DNA of 64,000 nucleotides from Frankiales bacterium (GTDB lineage: Bacteria > Actinomycetota > Actinomycetes > Mycobacteriales > Jatrophihabitantaceae). Below are positions 26,991 through 35,706 of this stretch, one piece after another. The stretch is from NCBI GenBank assembly GCA_025966315.1, contig JAOPUZ010000025.1, positions 62,001 through 126,000 of the forward strand. Direction: 5' to 3'. Numbering within the stretch: position 1 is the first letter of the stretch; each line of letters begins with the position of its first letter. The translations under genes and the position numbers were made by a program. Under the pieces are notes generated by a model that was not told the DNA's origin, searched no databases, and saw only the letters and a list, made by a program, of their open reading frames with translations.

Positions 26991-28058
26991 ATGACTTCTA
27001 GCTCTGATTACCGCAGCCTGGGCCGTACCGGCATGCAGGTGAGCCCGTTCTGCCTGGGTGCCATGATGTTCGGCGCCTGGGGCGAGCCGGACCACGACGT
27101 CTCGATCGGCATCATCCACCACGCACTCGAGGCCGGTATCAACTTCATCGACACCGCGGACGTGTACTCACTCGGTGAATCCGAGGTAATCGTCGGCAAG
27201 GCCCTCGCCGGGGGCCGACGGGACAACGTCATCCTGGCCACCAAGTTCCACAACCCGATGGACGTCGCCATCGGCCAGCCCGGTGGGGACCCCAATCATC
27301 GGGGTAATTCCCGGCGCTGGATCATCCAAGCCGTCGAGGGCAGCCTGCGCCGGCTGGGCACGGACTGGATCGATCTGTATCAAGTTCACCGTCCAGAAGC
27401 GGACACCGACGTCGAAGAGACGCTGTCGGCGCTGACCGACCTGCAGCGACAGGGCAAGATTCGCGCCTTCGGCTCCTCGACCTACCCGGCGCACGAGATC
27501 GTGCAGGCGCATTGGATCTCGGAAAAGCGTGTCCTGGGCCGCTTCGTGACGGAGCAGCCGCCGTACTCGATCCTGGTACGCGGAATCGAGGCGGACGTGC
27601 TACCCGTGGCCGAGCAATTCGGGATGGGCGTATTGCCGTGGAGCCCGCTCGCCGGTGGCTGGCTGACCGGCCGCTACCGCCTGGGCCAGGACAATCCGAG
27701 CTCGCATCGGGCCAACCGGATGCCCGGACGCTACGACCTGAGCATCCCCGGCAATCAGCGCAAGCTCGAGGCGGCGGACGCCCTGGCCGTCCTCGCCGAC
27801 AAAGCCGGTATCTCGCTGGTGCATCTGGCGCTGGCTTTCGTCCGGCAGCACCCAGGGGTCACCTCGCCGATCATCGGACCACGCACGATGGAGCAACTGG
27901 ACAGCCAGCTCGGCGCCCTCGACGTGACCCTGTCCAGCGACGTGCTGGACGCCATCGACGAGATCGTGCCGCCCGGCACCACCCTGTCCGGAGCCGATGC
28001 CGGCTACGTTCCGCCGGCCCTGCGGCAACCGTTCCTGCGCCGCCGCCGAACAGGCTGA
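26991..28058 (+). CDS. Aldo/keto reductase
   Basis: NADPH-dependent oxidoreductase of the aldo/keto reductase superfamily, YajO/Tas-like branch; 355 aa, cytoplasmic. The catalytic tetrad is visible: Asp in FIDTADVYSLGESE, Lys in VILATKFHNP, Tyr in the DVYS block and His in DLYQVHRPEADT. Cofactor-binding end is SPIIGPRTMEQLDSQLGAL. The usual barrel block PPYSILVRGIEADVLP is present. ATG 26991 has TAAGCT 6 nt upstream, so it is probably leaderless and divergent from hemolysin III. A hairpin follows (28063-28098). Substrate unknown. Confidence 0.92.
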   Translation: MTSSSDYRSLGRTGMQVSPFCLGAMMFGAWGEPDHDVSIGIIHHALEAGINFIDTADVYSLGESEVIVGKALAGGRRDNVILATKFHNPMDVAIGQPGGDPNHRGNSRRWIIQAVEGSLRRLGTDWIDLYQVHRPEADTDVEETLSALTDLQRQGKIRAFGSSTYPAHEIVQAHWISEKRVLGRFVTEQPPYSILVRGIEADVLPVAEQFGMGVLPWSPLAGGWLTGRYRLGQDNPSSHRANRMPGRYDLSIPGNQRKLEAADALAVLADKAGISLVHLALAFVRQHPGVTSPIIGPRTMEQLDSQLGALDVTLSSDVLDAIDEIVPPGTTLSGADAGYVPPALRQPFLRRRRTG

Positions 28059-28062
28059 TCTT

Positions 28063-28098
28063 CGAGCCGCGCTTGCCACTGCCGGCGAGCGCGGCTCG
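28063..28098 (+). terminator. Hairpin terminator after the aldo/keto reductase
   Basis: CGAGCCGCGCT / AGCGCGGCTCG, perfect 11-bp stem with 14-nt loop, 4 nt after the stop and 10 nt before the -10 of the next gene. No U tract. Confidence 0.6.
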
Positions 28099-28108
28099 CT
28101 AGGCCCGT

Positions 28109-28114
28109 TAGCCT
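28109..28114 (+). promoter_or_regulatory. -10 hexamer of the leaderless D,D-carboxypeptidase gene
   Basis: TAGCCT, 6 nt before GTG 28121. Confidence 0.5.
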
Positions 28115-28120
28115 TTGCCG

Positions 28121-29401
28121 GTGTCGTTTCGCACCCATCGTCTGATCGCTTCGGTGGGTGCGGTGGCTTTGCTGGTCACGGCCACCCTGACGTTCGGGGC
28201 TGCGGTCAGCGCCGGTGCGCCGCCTCCCGCGCCGAGACCGACGTCGACCGCAGCCTCACCCGAGGCACCGGACCCGCATCCGCCAGCTGGTGGGCGCGCC
28301 CCGAACGGCGCGGTCCCCGGCGGCGAGCTGCTCGCGTCACGCGGCGTGCTGAAGCCGGCCGGTAGCCCACCGCTGCCGACTCATCTCTCCGCCCGCGCCT
28401 GGGTGCTGACCGACCTCGATTCGGGTGAGATCCTGGCCGCGCGCGACCCGCACGGGCGCTACCAACCGGCCAGCATTCTCAAGATCCTGACCGCCATCAC
28501 CGTGCTGCCGCGGCTGGCCGGCAAGCGGACCGTCGAGATCTCGCATTCGGCCGCGACCACCGAAGGATCCGCGGTCGGCTTGCTCGCGGGTGCCCGCTAC
28601 ACCGTAGATCAGCTGTTCTCGGCACTGATGCTGGTGTCGGGCAACGACGCTGCCATGGCACTGGCGCAGGCGTACGGCGGCAAGGGCGGAGCCGCCAAGA
28701 CCGTCCAGGACATGAACCAGCTCGCGCAACGTCTCGGGGCTTACGACACCCTGGTGCAGACCGCGTCCGGCCTGGATGGCTGGCAGCAATTGACGTCGGC
28801 CTACGACATGGCCCTCGTGCTGCGTGCGGCGGTCGACCAACCCCGGCTGATCGCCTACGACCGGCAGCTGAGCGCGACCTATCCGCGGAAACGGAGCCGA
28901 TTCGGAAAGGTCGGCGGGTACCAGTTCGACAACCAGAGTGCGCGCTTCCTGCAGACGGTGCCCGGGGCGTTGCTAGCCAAGATTGGTTACACGGACGCGG
29001 CCCAACACACATACCTGGCCGCGGCACAGCGAAACGGGCGCCGGCTCGGGGTAATCCTGTTGCGAGCACAGCGAACGCCGCTCGATCAGGATCAGCAGGC
29101 GGCCGCCCTGCTCAACTGGGGCTTCAAACGGGCGGCCAATTCCGGGGTCGGGGTGCTTGCCGGTCCCATTGCCGCCACGGCGCCGACCACCGATCCGACG
29201 ACCGCACCGAGCGGACGACCCAGCTCCAGCAGCCCGGCCGAGGCGCCGGCCAGCCTGCCGTCCAGCCGCCCGGCCACGGCCAGCGCCGAGCGCGGCCGGG
29301 CCCCGCTGGTCAGCGGCGCGGTTGGCGCGGCGGTGGTGGCGCTCGGTACCACCGGCGCAGTGCTGTCACGGACACGGCGCCGAGCGCGGCGCCGGCGCTG
29401 A
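28121..29401 (+). CDS. S11-family D-alanyl-D-alanine carboxypeptidase, membrane-anchored
   Basis: DacA-type penicillin-binding protein that removes the terminal D-Ala of peptidoglycan stem peptides. 426 aa: N-terminal signal/helix (about 8-30), Pro-rich linker, catalytic domain (about 85-340), low-complexity Ser/Pro/Thr linker and a C-terminal helix followed by an Arg-rich tail. Active-site motifs: SxxK as PASILKIL, SxN as SGND, and the third motif reads KIG (AKIGYTD) where KTG is usual. GTG 28121 is chosen for TAGCCT 6 nt upstream. The 3' 92 bp overlap the end of the convergent YihY-family gene, so both tails are encoded antisense to each other. Confidence 0.9.
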   Translation: MSFRTHRLIASVGAVALLVTATLTFGAAVSAGAPPPAPRPTSTAASPEAPDPHPPAGGRAPNGAVPGGELLASRGVLKPAGSPPLPTHLSARAWVLTDLDSGEILAARDPHGRYQPASILKILTAITVLPRLAGKRTVEISHSAATTEGSAVGLLAGARYTVDQLFSALMLVSGNDAAMALAQAYGGKGGAAKTVQDMNQLAQRLGAYDTLVQTASGLDGWQQLTSAYDMALVLRAAVDQPRLIAYDRQLSATYPRKRSRFGKVGGYQFDNQSARFLQTVPGALLAKIGYTDAAQHTYLAAAQRNGRRLGVILLRAQRTPLDQDQQAAALLNWGFKRAANSGVGVLAGPIAATAPTTDPTTAPSGRPSSSSPAEAPASLPSSRPATASAERGRAPLVSGAVGAAVVALGTTGAVLSRTRRRARRRR

Positions 29402-30389
29402 TCAAACCGGCGGCTACCCCCACCGGCGTGAAGCCACCCCGCCGAGCTGGCGGCGCCAACTCGATCGACGGGCCGGCGACCAGCGGAGCCTGCACCGGCA
29501 CCGGTTCAGCGGTGGCCGCCCACGCGACGCAATAGAGCAGGTAACGCGAGACCAGATCGATCCAGATCAGGATGCCGACCACCGGTCCGATCGCCGCTGC
29601 GGCCGGTGACTTCGTCACCCGGGCGATGTAGTACGCACCGACCACCTTGAGAATCTCGAAACCGGCTGCGGCCAGCAACGCCGTGCGCACCGTCGTACGG
29701 CGGGAAACGTGCATGGCCGGCAATCGGATAATCAGCCAGCCGAACAGCAACGTGCTGCCGAGGATCGCCAGCAGCACGCCGACCACCGCGGCGAGCGTCC
29801 CCATCCCGGTGACACCGTCCAGGTTCAGCCATTTCAGCACCTGGCCGCTGGCCGCGGTGCCGCCGGCCGTCAACCCGACCGACACCACCGCACCGATCCC
29901 GAGACCGACCAGCACCACCGCGTCCGCACCCTTGGCCACCAGGAAGTTCCGCGACTTCGGAGCTACGCCCCAGACGGTTTCGATCGCCGTGCGCAGGTTC
30001 GAAATCCAGCCCAGTCCGGCGACGGCAAACCCGGCCAGGCCGACGATCCCGACGCTGGTCCGGTTCCGCACGGCGCCGTCGATGGTGTCGCGCACCGTGC
30101 TCCCGAAGGTCCCGGGCAGGTTCTCGCTGATGCTGTCGAACAGCCGCTGCTGCAAGTCCGGTGAGTGCGCGAAGACGAAGCCGGCCACCGAAACACCCAG
30201 CAAAATCAGGGGAAACAGGGCCAGGAAGCTGAAGTAGGTGATGGCGGCAGCGAGGTGATCGCCCCGGTTGGCCTTGTAATGCTGGTACGCCCGCGCCGCA
30301 TGTTCGACCCCCGGCCGGCGCGCCTTGATGGCGACCCAGGACGCACTGGCCCGGCCCCGCGCCGCGCTGATCGACTGGCCGGGCGACAT
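29310..30389 (-). CDS. YihY/virulence factor BrkB family membrane protein
   Basis: Integral membrane protein, 359 aa, about six core helices plus a C-terminal one. Family blocks: AAAITYFSFLALFPLILLGVS (split as AAAITYFSFLALF and PLILLGVS), GWISNLRTAIETVWGV, and GPVVGILIWIDLVSRYLLY. The family was once called RNase BN, but that is a misassignment; function unknown. The C-terminal extension with an extra helix (VGVAAGLISAGAALGAVSV) and Arg/Pro tail overlaps the carboxypeptidase gene by 92 bp. ATG 30389 lies 3 bp after the 2H phosphoesterase stop, so they are probably cotranscribed. Confidence 0.88.
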   Translation of the reverse strand: MSPGQSISAARGRASASWVAIKARRPGVEHAARAYQHYKANRGDHLAAAITYFSFLALFPLILLGVSVAGFVFAHSPDLQQRLFDSISENLPGTFGSTVRDTIDGAVRNRTSVGIVGLAGFAVAGLGWISNLRTAIETVWGVAPKSRNFLVAKGADAVVLVGLGIGAVVSVGLTAGGTAASGQVLKWLNLDGVTGMGTLAAVVGVLLAILGSTLLFGWLIIRLPAMHVSRRTTVRTALLAAAGFEILKVVGAYYIARVTKSPAAAAIGPVVGILIWIDLVSRYLLYCVAWAATAEPVPVQAPLVAGPSIELAPPARRGGFTPVGVAAGLISAGAALGAVSVTALRRWYRAPPPPRQPRR

Positions 30390-30392
30390 GCG

Positions 30393-30929
30393 TTACGGCC
30401 CGGTCAGTGGGAACTGGCGACGCGGCAACCACGCGCCGGCCGAGTCCTGCAGGTACATGACGATGTGATTCACCTCGAACTGAGCCACGAAATCACGCAG
30501 CCCGTCGAAGGCTTGGTCCAGCTGGTCCTCGCCGACGTCGTGCGCCACCGTCACGTGCGGGTGGTAGGGAAATGCGAGCTCGCGCGTCAGCGGCGGCCGC
30601 CGGACCGCTCGCTCCAGCAGCTCGCATTCGGCAATGCCGGTCGAAACCTGCACGAAGACGACCTGTGACACCGGACGGAACGTCCCGGTCCCCGACAGCT
30701 TCATGGTGAACGGCAGGACGGCCGCGGCGGCCTCGACCAGATGCTTCTCGACCAGCTCCAGGTCACCGCCCGAACACACCGTCGGCGGCAACAGGGTTAC
30801 GTGCGGTGGGATCTTGTCCGCCTCCGGGTCGCCGATCCGGCGACGCCAGCTGGACAATACCGAAGCGTGCGGCTGCGGGATCGCAACCGCAACGCCTACC
30901 GTCAGGTGGTCGCTATCGGAGTTGGTCAT
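30393..30929 (-). CDS. 2'-5' RNA ligase / 2H phosphoesterase family protein
   Basis: 178-aa cytoplasmic protein with the two HxT motifs that define the 2H superfamily: PPHVTLLPP (about 42-50) and HPHVTVAHD (about 122-130). Members act on 2'-5' linkages or cyclic phosphates in RNA; the substrate here is unknown. Start ATG 30929 with AAGGCT 8 nt upstream is possible; GTG 30932 is one codon earlier. It follows trpS on the same strand and precedes the YihY-family gene by 3 bp, an order shared with other actinomycetes. Confidence 0.85.
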   Translation of the reverse strand: MTNSDSDHLTVGVAVAIPQPHASVLSSWRRRIGDPEADKIPPHVTLLPPTVCSGGDLELVEKHLVEAAAAVLPFTMKLSGTGTFRPVSQVVFVQVSTGIAECELLERAVRRPPLTRELAFPYHPHVTVAHDVGEDQLDQAFDGLRDFVAQFEVNHIVMYLQDSAGAWLPRRQFPLTGP

Positions 30930-30996
30930 CACTGATCAGCCTTACACAGCTCGGCGCTCGGTGACAGTCGAGTCCGGGCGATGCTCACGAGCCGGG

Positions 30997-32016
30997 TCAG
31001 CTCTCGAGGTTCGAAGGCGGCAGGAAGCCAACCCGCTTGTACACGTCGGCGACTGTTCGTCCCGCCGTCTGCCGGGCCTTGGCGGCACCCTTGGCCAGGA
31101 TGCGATCGAGCTCGGCCGGGTCGGTCAGCAGCTCCTTCGTCCGAGCCGCGAACGGTTGCGCGAACTCGACCACGGCATCCGCGGTCGCCGCCTTGAGGGC
31201 GCCGTAGCCCTGGCCGCTGAAGTCCTTTTCGATTTGCTGGACGTTGGTCGAACCGAATTCAGCCAGGATTGCCATCAGGTTGGACAGCCCCGGCTTGTGC
31301 TCCGGGTCATAGCGGATCTCGCCGTCGGCGTCGGTGACCGCCCGCTTGATCTTGCGGGTTATCGCGGCCGGCTCCTCGGACAGGTACACCGTGCCGGCGG
31401 ACGGGCGCGATTTCGACATCTTCGCGCTGGGGTCCTGCAGGTCCAGGATCTTGGCCGCGTCCTTGCCGATGTGCGCGTCCGGGATGGTGAAGGCCTGGCC
31501 GTACCGGGCATTGAACCGCTTGGCCAGATCACGGGTCAGCTCCAGATGCTGGCGCTGATCCTCGCCGATCGGGACGTAATTGGCCTGATACAGCAGGATG
31601 TCCGCGGCTTGCAGAATCGGGTAGGTGAACAGCCCGACACCCTGCCGTTCCGCTCCGGCGCGGGCGGACTTGTCCTTGAACTGCGTCATCCGGCTGGCCT
31701 CGCCGAAGCCGGTGATGCATTCCAGCACCCAGGACAGCTGCGGATGTTCGGGCAGATGCGATTGCACGAACAGCGTGCACCGATCCGGATCCAGGCCCGC
31801 GGCCAGCAGTTGGGCGGCCACGATCCGGGTGCGCTGGGTCAGCACCGCCGGCTCGGGCGCCTCGAGTGTGATCGAGTGCAGGTCGACGACGCAGTAGTAC
31901 GCCTCGTACCCGTCCTGCATCGTCACCCAGTTGCGCACCGCGCCGAGGTAGTTACCCAGCTGCATCGACTCGCCGGAGGGTTGGATACCGGACAGCACGC
32001 GCGGATCGTCAGTCAC
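30997..32016 (-). CDS. trpS: Tryptophanyl-tRNA synthetase
   Basis: Class I aminoacyl-tRNA synthetase charging tRNA-Trp. 339 aa from GTG 32016, the normal bacterial size. The HIGH-equivalent is [15 protein letters not shown] near the N-terminus, and the KMSKS loop is [16 protein letters not shown] (about 190-200). Other blocks are [20 protein letters not shown] and [18 protein letters not shown] longer frame starts at 32034, but GTG 32016 has AAGTAT 8 nt upstream and begins right before the catalytic fold. No T-box leader was seen. Confidence 0.95.
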   Translation of the reverse strand: MTDDPRVLSGIQPSGESMQLGNYLGAVRNWVTMQDGYEAYYCVVDLHSITLEAPEPAVLTQRTRIVAAQLLAAGLDPDRCTLFVQSHLPEHPQLSWVLECITGFGEASRMTQFKDKSARAGAERQGVGLFTYPILQAADILLYQANYVPIGEDQRQHLELTRDLAKRFNARYGQAFTIPDAHIGKDAAKILDLQDPSAKMSKSRPSAGTVYLSEEPAAITRKIKRAVTDADGEIRYDPEHKPGLSNLMAILAEFGSTNVQQIEKDFSGQGYGALKAATADAVVEFAQPFAARTKELLTDPAELDRILAKGAAKARQTAGRTVADVYKRVGFLPPSNLES

Positions 32017-32067
32017 AGCACCACATACTTCCACGCCGCAACGACACTATTTTCAACAACACCCGGT

Positions 32068-33426
32068 TCAGTCCAGTCCCTCGGAGGTGGCCAGCGCCGC
32101 GGCCGGCTCGGCTGGCTCGGCCGGCGAGGGATGCGCCGCCAGCGGCTCCACCCGCAGCCGCGCCGCCCGGCGTCCATCCACCTCGACGACGATGACCACG
32201 TGCTGATCGATCTCGACCCGGTCCCCGGTCTGGGGCAGTTTACCCAGCTGCGCCATGACGAAACCGCCCGCGGTCTCGTAGGGGCCAGGTGGCAACTCGA
32301 AACCTGCGAACTCGGCGAACTCGTCCAGGTTGCAACGGCCATCCACCTCGACCACACCGCCGCTGAGCCGGCGCTGCGGGGCGTCGGCCGCGTCGTACTC
32401 GTCCCGGATGTCACCGATGACCTCTTCGATCAGATCCTCGAGCGTGACGATTCCGTCGGTGCCGCCGTATTCGTCCACCACGATGGCCAGGTGGTGGCCT
32501 TCGCGCCGCATCTCACTCAACGCGGCCAACACGTTCTTCGAACCGGGCAACGCCTTCACGTCGCGCACCAACTCGGCGACGATCCGGGACCGGTTGACGC
32601 CCTCCTCGCTGCCCATCGGACCGAGGATCAGATCGCGGATGTGCACGAAGCCGAGGATGTCGTCGTTGCCCTGCCCGGTGACGGGGTAGCGCGAATGTGG
32701 CGATTCACCGGCAATCTTCACGGCCCGGCTGACGGTCAGACTCGCCTCCAGGAAGATCACCTCGGTACGCGAGATCATCACCTCGCTGACCGAACGCTCA
32801 CCGGCGGCGAAAACGTCGTCGATCAACCGGCGCTCGTCATTGGTCAGGGATTCGTGGGCCGCGACCAGACCCCGCAGCTCTTCCTCACTGATCATGTCGC
32901 GCCCGGCGTGCGGGTCGCCACCCAGCACCCGCACGACCAGATCGGTGCAGGCGGACAGCAGCCAGATCACCGGACGCAGCACCGTGGCCATCCGGTCCAG
33001 GCTCGGGCCGAACAGCATCGAAGCACTTTCGGGTCGCTGCAACGCCAGCCGTTTGGGGGCCAGCTCACCAAGGATCAACGTGACGAACGAGATCAGCAGC
33101 GTCACCCCGACGATGCCCACCACACCGGCCAAGGTCTCGCCGGCACCGTGCCGGATCAGCGCCTTCTTGGCCGCGTCGGACAGCGTCACCGCGCCGAAGG
33201 CGGACGACAGCAACGCGGTCGAGGTAACTCCGATCTGCACGGCGGCCAGGAACCGGTTCGGGTCCGCGAGCAGTTTGGCCACCGCCTGCCCGCGACGCCC
33301 GGACTCGGCCAGCGCCTTGGTCTGGCTTTCCCGCAGGGACACCAGGGCGATCTCGGCCGCCACGAACAGGCCCTCGATCATGATCAGGGCCAGCACGATC
33401 AGGACGTTGAGCAGGCTGCCGTTCAT
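32068..33426 (-). CDS. CNNM/CorC-type hemolysin-family transporter
   Basis: 452-aa protein: N-terminal CNNM membrane domain (about 5-190, four helices, starting LIVLALIMIEGLFVAAEIAL), two CBS domains (about 210-335, with RSVSEVMISRTEV and VVDEYGGTDGIVTLEDLIEE) and a C-terminal CorC_HlyC domain (about 350-435). Proteins of this build are implicated in magnesium or cobalt export; the old label hemolysin is misleading. ATG 33426 has GAAGG 5 nt upstream. Divergent from galE over a 103-bp gap that holds three GATCGGT repeats. Ion specificity inferred from family only. Confidence 0.9.
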   Translation of the reverse strand: MNGSLLNVLIVLALIMIEGLFVAAEIALVSLRESQTKALAESGRRGQAVAKLLADPNRFLAAVQIGVTSTALLSSAFGAVTLSDAAKKALIRHGAGETLAGVVGIVGVTLLISFVTLILGELAPKRLALQRPESASMLFGPSLDRMATVLRPVIWLLSACTDLVVRVLGGDPHAGRDMISEEELRGLVAAHESLTNDERRLIDDVFAAGERSVSEVMISRTEVIFLEASLTVSRAVKIAGESPHSRYPVTGQGNDDILGFVHIRDLILGPMGSEEGVNRSRIVAELVRDVKALPGSKNVLAALSEMRREGHHLAIVVDEYGGTDGIVTLEDLIEEVIGDIRDEYDAADAPQRRLSGGVVEVDGRCNLDEFAEFAGFELPPGPYETAGGFVMAQLGKLPQTGDRVEIDQHVVIVVEVDGRRAARLRVEPLAAHPSPAEPAEPAAALATSEGLD

Positions 33427-33457
33427 ATGAGCCTTCGATTAGGCGATCCGTCGAGGT

Positions 33458-33494
33458 GATCGGTGTGGGCCGATCGGTGTTGATCGATCGGTAC
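33458..33494. repeat. Three direct GATCGGT repeats in the galE/CorC divergent gap
   Basis: TGATCGGTGT (33458), CGATCGGTGT (33471) and CGATCGGTAC (33485), spaced 13 and 14 bp. Regular spacing close to one and a third helical turns suggests a regulator-binding array for one or both divergent genes. No known motif recognised. Confidence 0.45.
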
Positions 33495-33517
33495 GGGTTG
33501 TTGTACCCCCGCAAGTG

Positions 33518-33523
33518 TAGGGT
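33518..33523 (+). promoter_or_regulatory. -10 hexamer of leaderless galE
   Basis: TAGGGT, 6 nt before GTG 33530; no Shine-Dalgarno. Confidence 0.5.
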
Positions 33524-33529
33524 CGGCCG

Positions 33530-34543
33530 GTGCGAGTCATGGTCACCGGCGGCGCCGGCTACGTCGGCAGTGTGATCGGTCGTTACCTGCTCGACACCGG
33601 CCACGAGGTCACCGTGTTGGACGACCTCTCCACCGGCCACGCCGACGCCGTCCCCAGCGGGGCACGCTTCGTCCAGGCCGACATCCGAGCCGCCGGCGCA
33701 ACGCTCGCCAGCGGGATCGACGCGGTGGTGCATTGCGCGGCCAAGTCCCTGGTGGCCGAGTCGGTCGCCAAGCCGGAGCTCTATTGGGACAACAACGTCG
33801 GCGGCAGTCTCGCACTGCTCGAGGCAATGCGTGCCCACGACGTCCGCCGGATCGTGTTCTCGTCCACGGCCGCGACCTACGGCGAGCCGACCTCGGTACC
33901 GATCGTCGAGGCGGACCCGCCGGCACCGACCAACCCGTACGGAGCCAGCAAGCTGGCGGTCGATCACATCCTGACCAGCTATGCGGCCGCGCATCTTTTT
34001 GCCGCGGTCAGCCTGCGTTACTTCAACGTCGCGGGGGCCTTACTGCCGGGCGAACCGGGAGCCGGCACGTCCGGGCAGACACTTGGCGAGCGGCATACCG
34101 TCGAAACGCACCTGATCCCGATCGCGCTGCAGGTCGCGGCCGGCCAGCGTGACTCGCTGCAGGTCTACGGCACCGACTACCCAACCCCGGACGGCACCTG
34201 CATCCGGGACTACATCCACGTGCTGGATCTGGCCGACGCTCACGCCCGCGCGCTGGACTGGACCGCAGGCCAAGCCGGTCGGCACCTGATCTGCAACCTG
34301 GGGTCCGGTGCCGGCTCGTCGGTACGCGAGGTCCTCACCACCAGCCGCGAGGTCACCGGCCGCGACCTGAAGGTGCTCGAGACCGGCCACCGACCCGGTG
34401 ACCCGGCCGTGCTGATCGCCTCCAACGAGCGGGCGGGCACCGAACTCGGTTGGACGCCCAGCCGAGACCTGACCGCGATGGTGCGTGACGCCTGGCGGTT
34501 CCAGCAGTCCATCGGTGAACTCGCCGGCCCCGCGAGCCGGTGA
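33530..34543 (+). CDS. galE: UDP-glucose 4-epimerase
   Basis: Short-chain-dehydrogenase-fold enzyme interconverting UDP-galactose and UDP-glucose with bound NAD. 337 aa. NAD motif VTGGAGYVGSVIGRYL at residues 5-20; catalytic Ser/Thr region VFSSTAATYGEP; the YxxxK as NPYGASKLAVD (Tyr about 144, Lys about 148); substrate blocks SLRYFNVAGA and DGTCIRDYIHVLDLADAH. GTG 33530, TAGGGT 6 nt upstream. Overlaps galK by 4 bp (GTGA), so the pair is coupled. No galT is present here, so either it is elsewhere or the genes serve cell-wall galactose metabolism. Confidence 0.95.
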   Translation: MRVMVTGGAGYVGSVIGRYLLDTGHEVTVLDDLSTGHADAVPSGARFVQADIRAAGATLASGIDAVVHCAAKSLVAESVAKPELYWDNNVGGSLALLEAMRAHDVRRIVFSSTAATYGEPTSVPIVEADPPAPTNPYGASKLAVDHILTSYAAAHLFAAVSLRYFNVAGALLPGEPGAGTSGQTLGERHTVETHLIPIALQVAAGQRDSLQVYGTDYPTPDGTCIRDYIHVLDLADAHARALDWTAGQAGRHLICNLGSGAGSSVREVLTTSREVTGRDLKVLETGHRPGDPAVLIASNERAGTELGWTPSRDLTAMVRDAWRFQQSIGELAGPASR

Positions 34544-35697
34544 CCTCAATGAGCGGGCCGGCCGCGCGCGGCGACGTGGGCGAGCGCAGCTGGCGTGCTC
34601 CGGGACGGGTCAACCTGATCGGTGAACACACCGACTACAACGAGGGATTCTGCCTGCCGCTGGCCATCGAACAGGGTTGCACGGCGACCGCTTCGATCGC
34701 TGAGGACGGCTTCGTCGAGGTGAGTTCGGCGCAACGGGACGAGCCGATCGAGCTGGCCTTGACCGATCTGGCGCCCGGCGTATTGGCGGACGAAGACAGC
34801 TGGGCCGGTTACGTCCTCGGCGTGGTCTGGGCGCTGCGTGAGCGGGGCCACGACCTGCCCGGGCTGAGCCTGTCCGTGGACGGGAACGTGCCGTTGGGGG
34901 CGGGGCTGTCGTCCTCGGCGGCCCTGGAATGTTCGGTGGCCGCGGCGGTGTCGGACCTGTGCGGGCTGGGGCTCACGCCCGCCGACGTCGTGGCGGTGGC
35001 CCGGCAGGCCGAAAACGACTTCGTCGGCGCACCGACCGGTGGCATGGATCAGCTCGCGTCGGTGTTCGGGCAGGCCGGGCACGCGCTGCTCTGTGACATG
35101 CGCACCCTGGACGTCGAGGCGCTGCCGTTCGACCCGGCCGCGGCCGGGCTGGACTTGCTCGTGCTCGATTCGCGGGCACCGCACCGGCTCACCGACGGCG
35201 GCTACGGCGAGCGCCGCCGTTCGTGCGAGCAGGCCGCCGAGTTACTCGGGGTCCGCGCGTTGCGTGACGTCGCGATCGGCGACCTGGACGACGCCCTGAA
35301 CCGGCTGCCCACCGAGCAGCTGCGCAAGCGGGCCCGACACGTCATCACCGAGAACGACCGGACGCTGCGCTGCGCCCAGTTGCTGCGGGACGGTCGGTTG
35401 ACCGAGATCGGGCCGCTGCTGACCGAATCCCACCACAGCCTCCGTGATGACTTCGAGGTGTCGACTCCACAGATCGATCTCGCTGTGCAGATCATGGGCG
35501 CCTTCGACGCGATCGGGGCGCGGATCACCGGCGGCGGATTCGGCGGCTGTGCCATCGGGCTGCTCGAACCGCGCCAGGCCCGCGCCGCCGCAGTCGCAAT
35601 TCGGGCGGCGTTCGACGGCCTGGGTTTCGGCGAACCGGTGGGCTTCACGGTCGTTCCGTCGGCCGGTCTTCGAAGAATTGTCAGTAGCCACTTGTAG
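34540..35697 (+). CDS. galK: Galactokinase
   Basis: GHMP-family kinase phosphorylating galactose at C1. 385 aa from GTG 34540; ATG 34549 is an alternative three codons in. The GalK signature is APGRVNLIGEHTDYNEGF (about 20-37). ATP loop is VPLGAGLSSSAALECSVAAA and motif 3 is RITGGGFGGCAIGL near the C-terminus. VGAPTGGMDQLASVFG precedes the catalytic region. Starts within the galE stop. Its own stop TAG is the first half of the TAGCTT -10 assigned to sbcD. Confidence 0.95.
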   Translation: MTSMSGPAARGDVGERSWRAPGRVNLIGEHTDYNEGFCLPLAIEQGCTATASIAEDGFVEVSSAQRDEPIELALTDLAPGVLADEDSWAGYVLGVVWALRERGHDLPGLSLSVDGNVPLGAGLSSSAALECSVAAAVSDLCGLGLTPADVVAVARQAENDFVGAPTGGMDQLASVFGQAGHALLCDMRTLDVEALPFDPAAAGLDLLVLDSRAPHRLTDGGYGERRRSCEQAAELLGVRALRDVAIGDLDDALNRLPTEQLRKRARHVITENDRTLRCAQLLRDGRLTEIGPLLTESHHSLRDDFEVSTPQIDLAVQIMGAFDAIGARITGGGFGGCAIGLLEPRQARAAAVAIRAAFDGLGFGEPVGFTVVPSAGLRRIVSSHL

Positions 35698-35700
35698 CTT
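35695..35700 (+). promoter_or_regulatory. -10 hexamer of leaderless sbcD, overlapping the galK stop
   Basis: TAGCTT; its TAG is the galK stop codon. 6-nt spacer to ATG 35707. Confidence 0.5.
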
Positions 35701-35706
35701 CTGGGC

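Noticed and set aside
30634..33459. 941-codon open frame on plus, antisense to trpS and the CNNM/CorC gene
   Set aside because: Composition is typical of a high-GC shadow frame; the opposite strand has two clear enzyme/transporter families.
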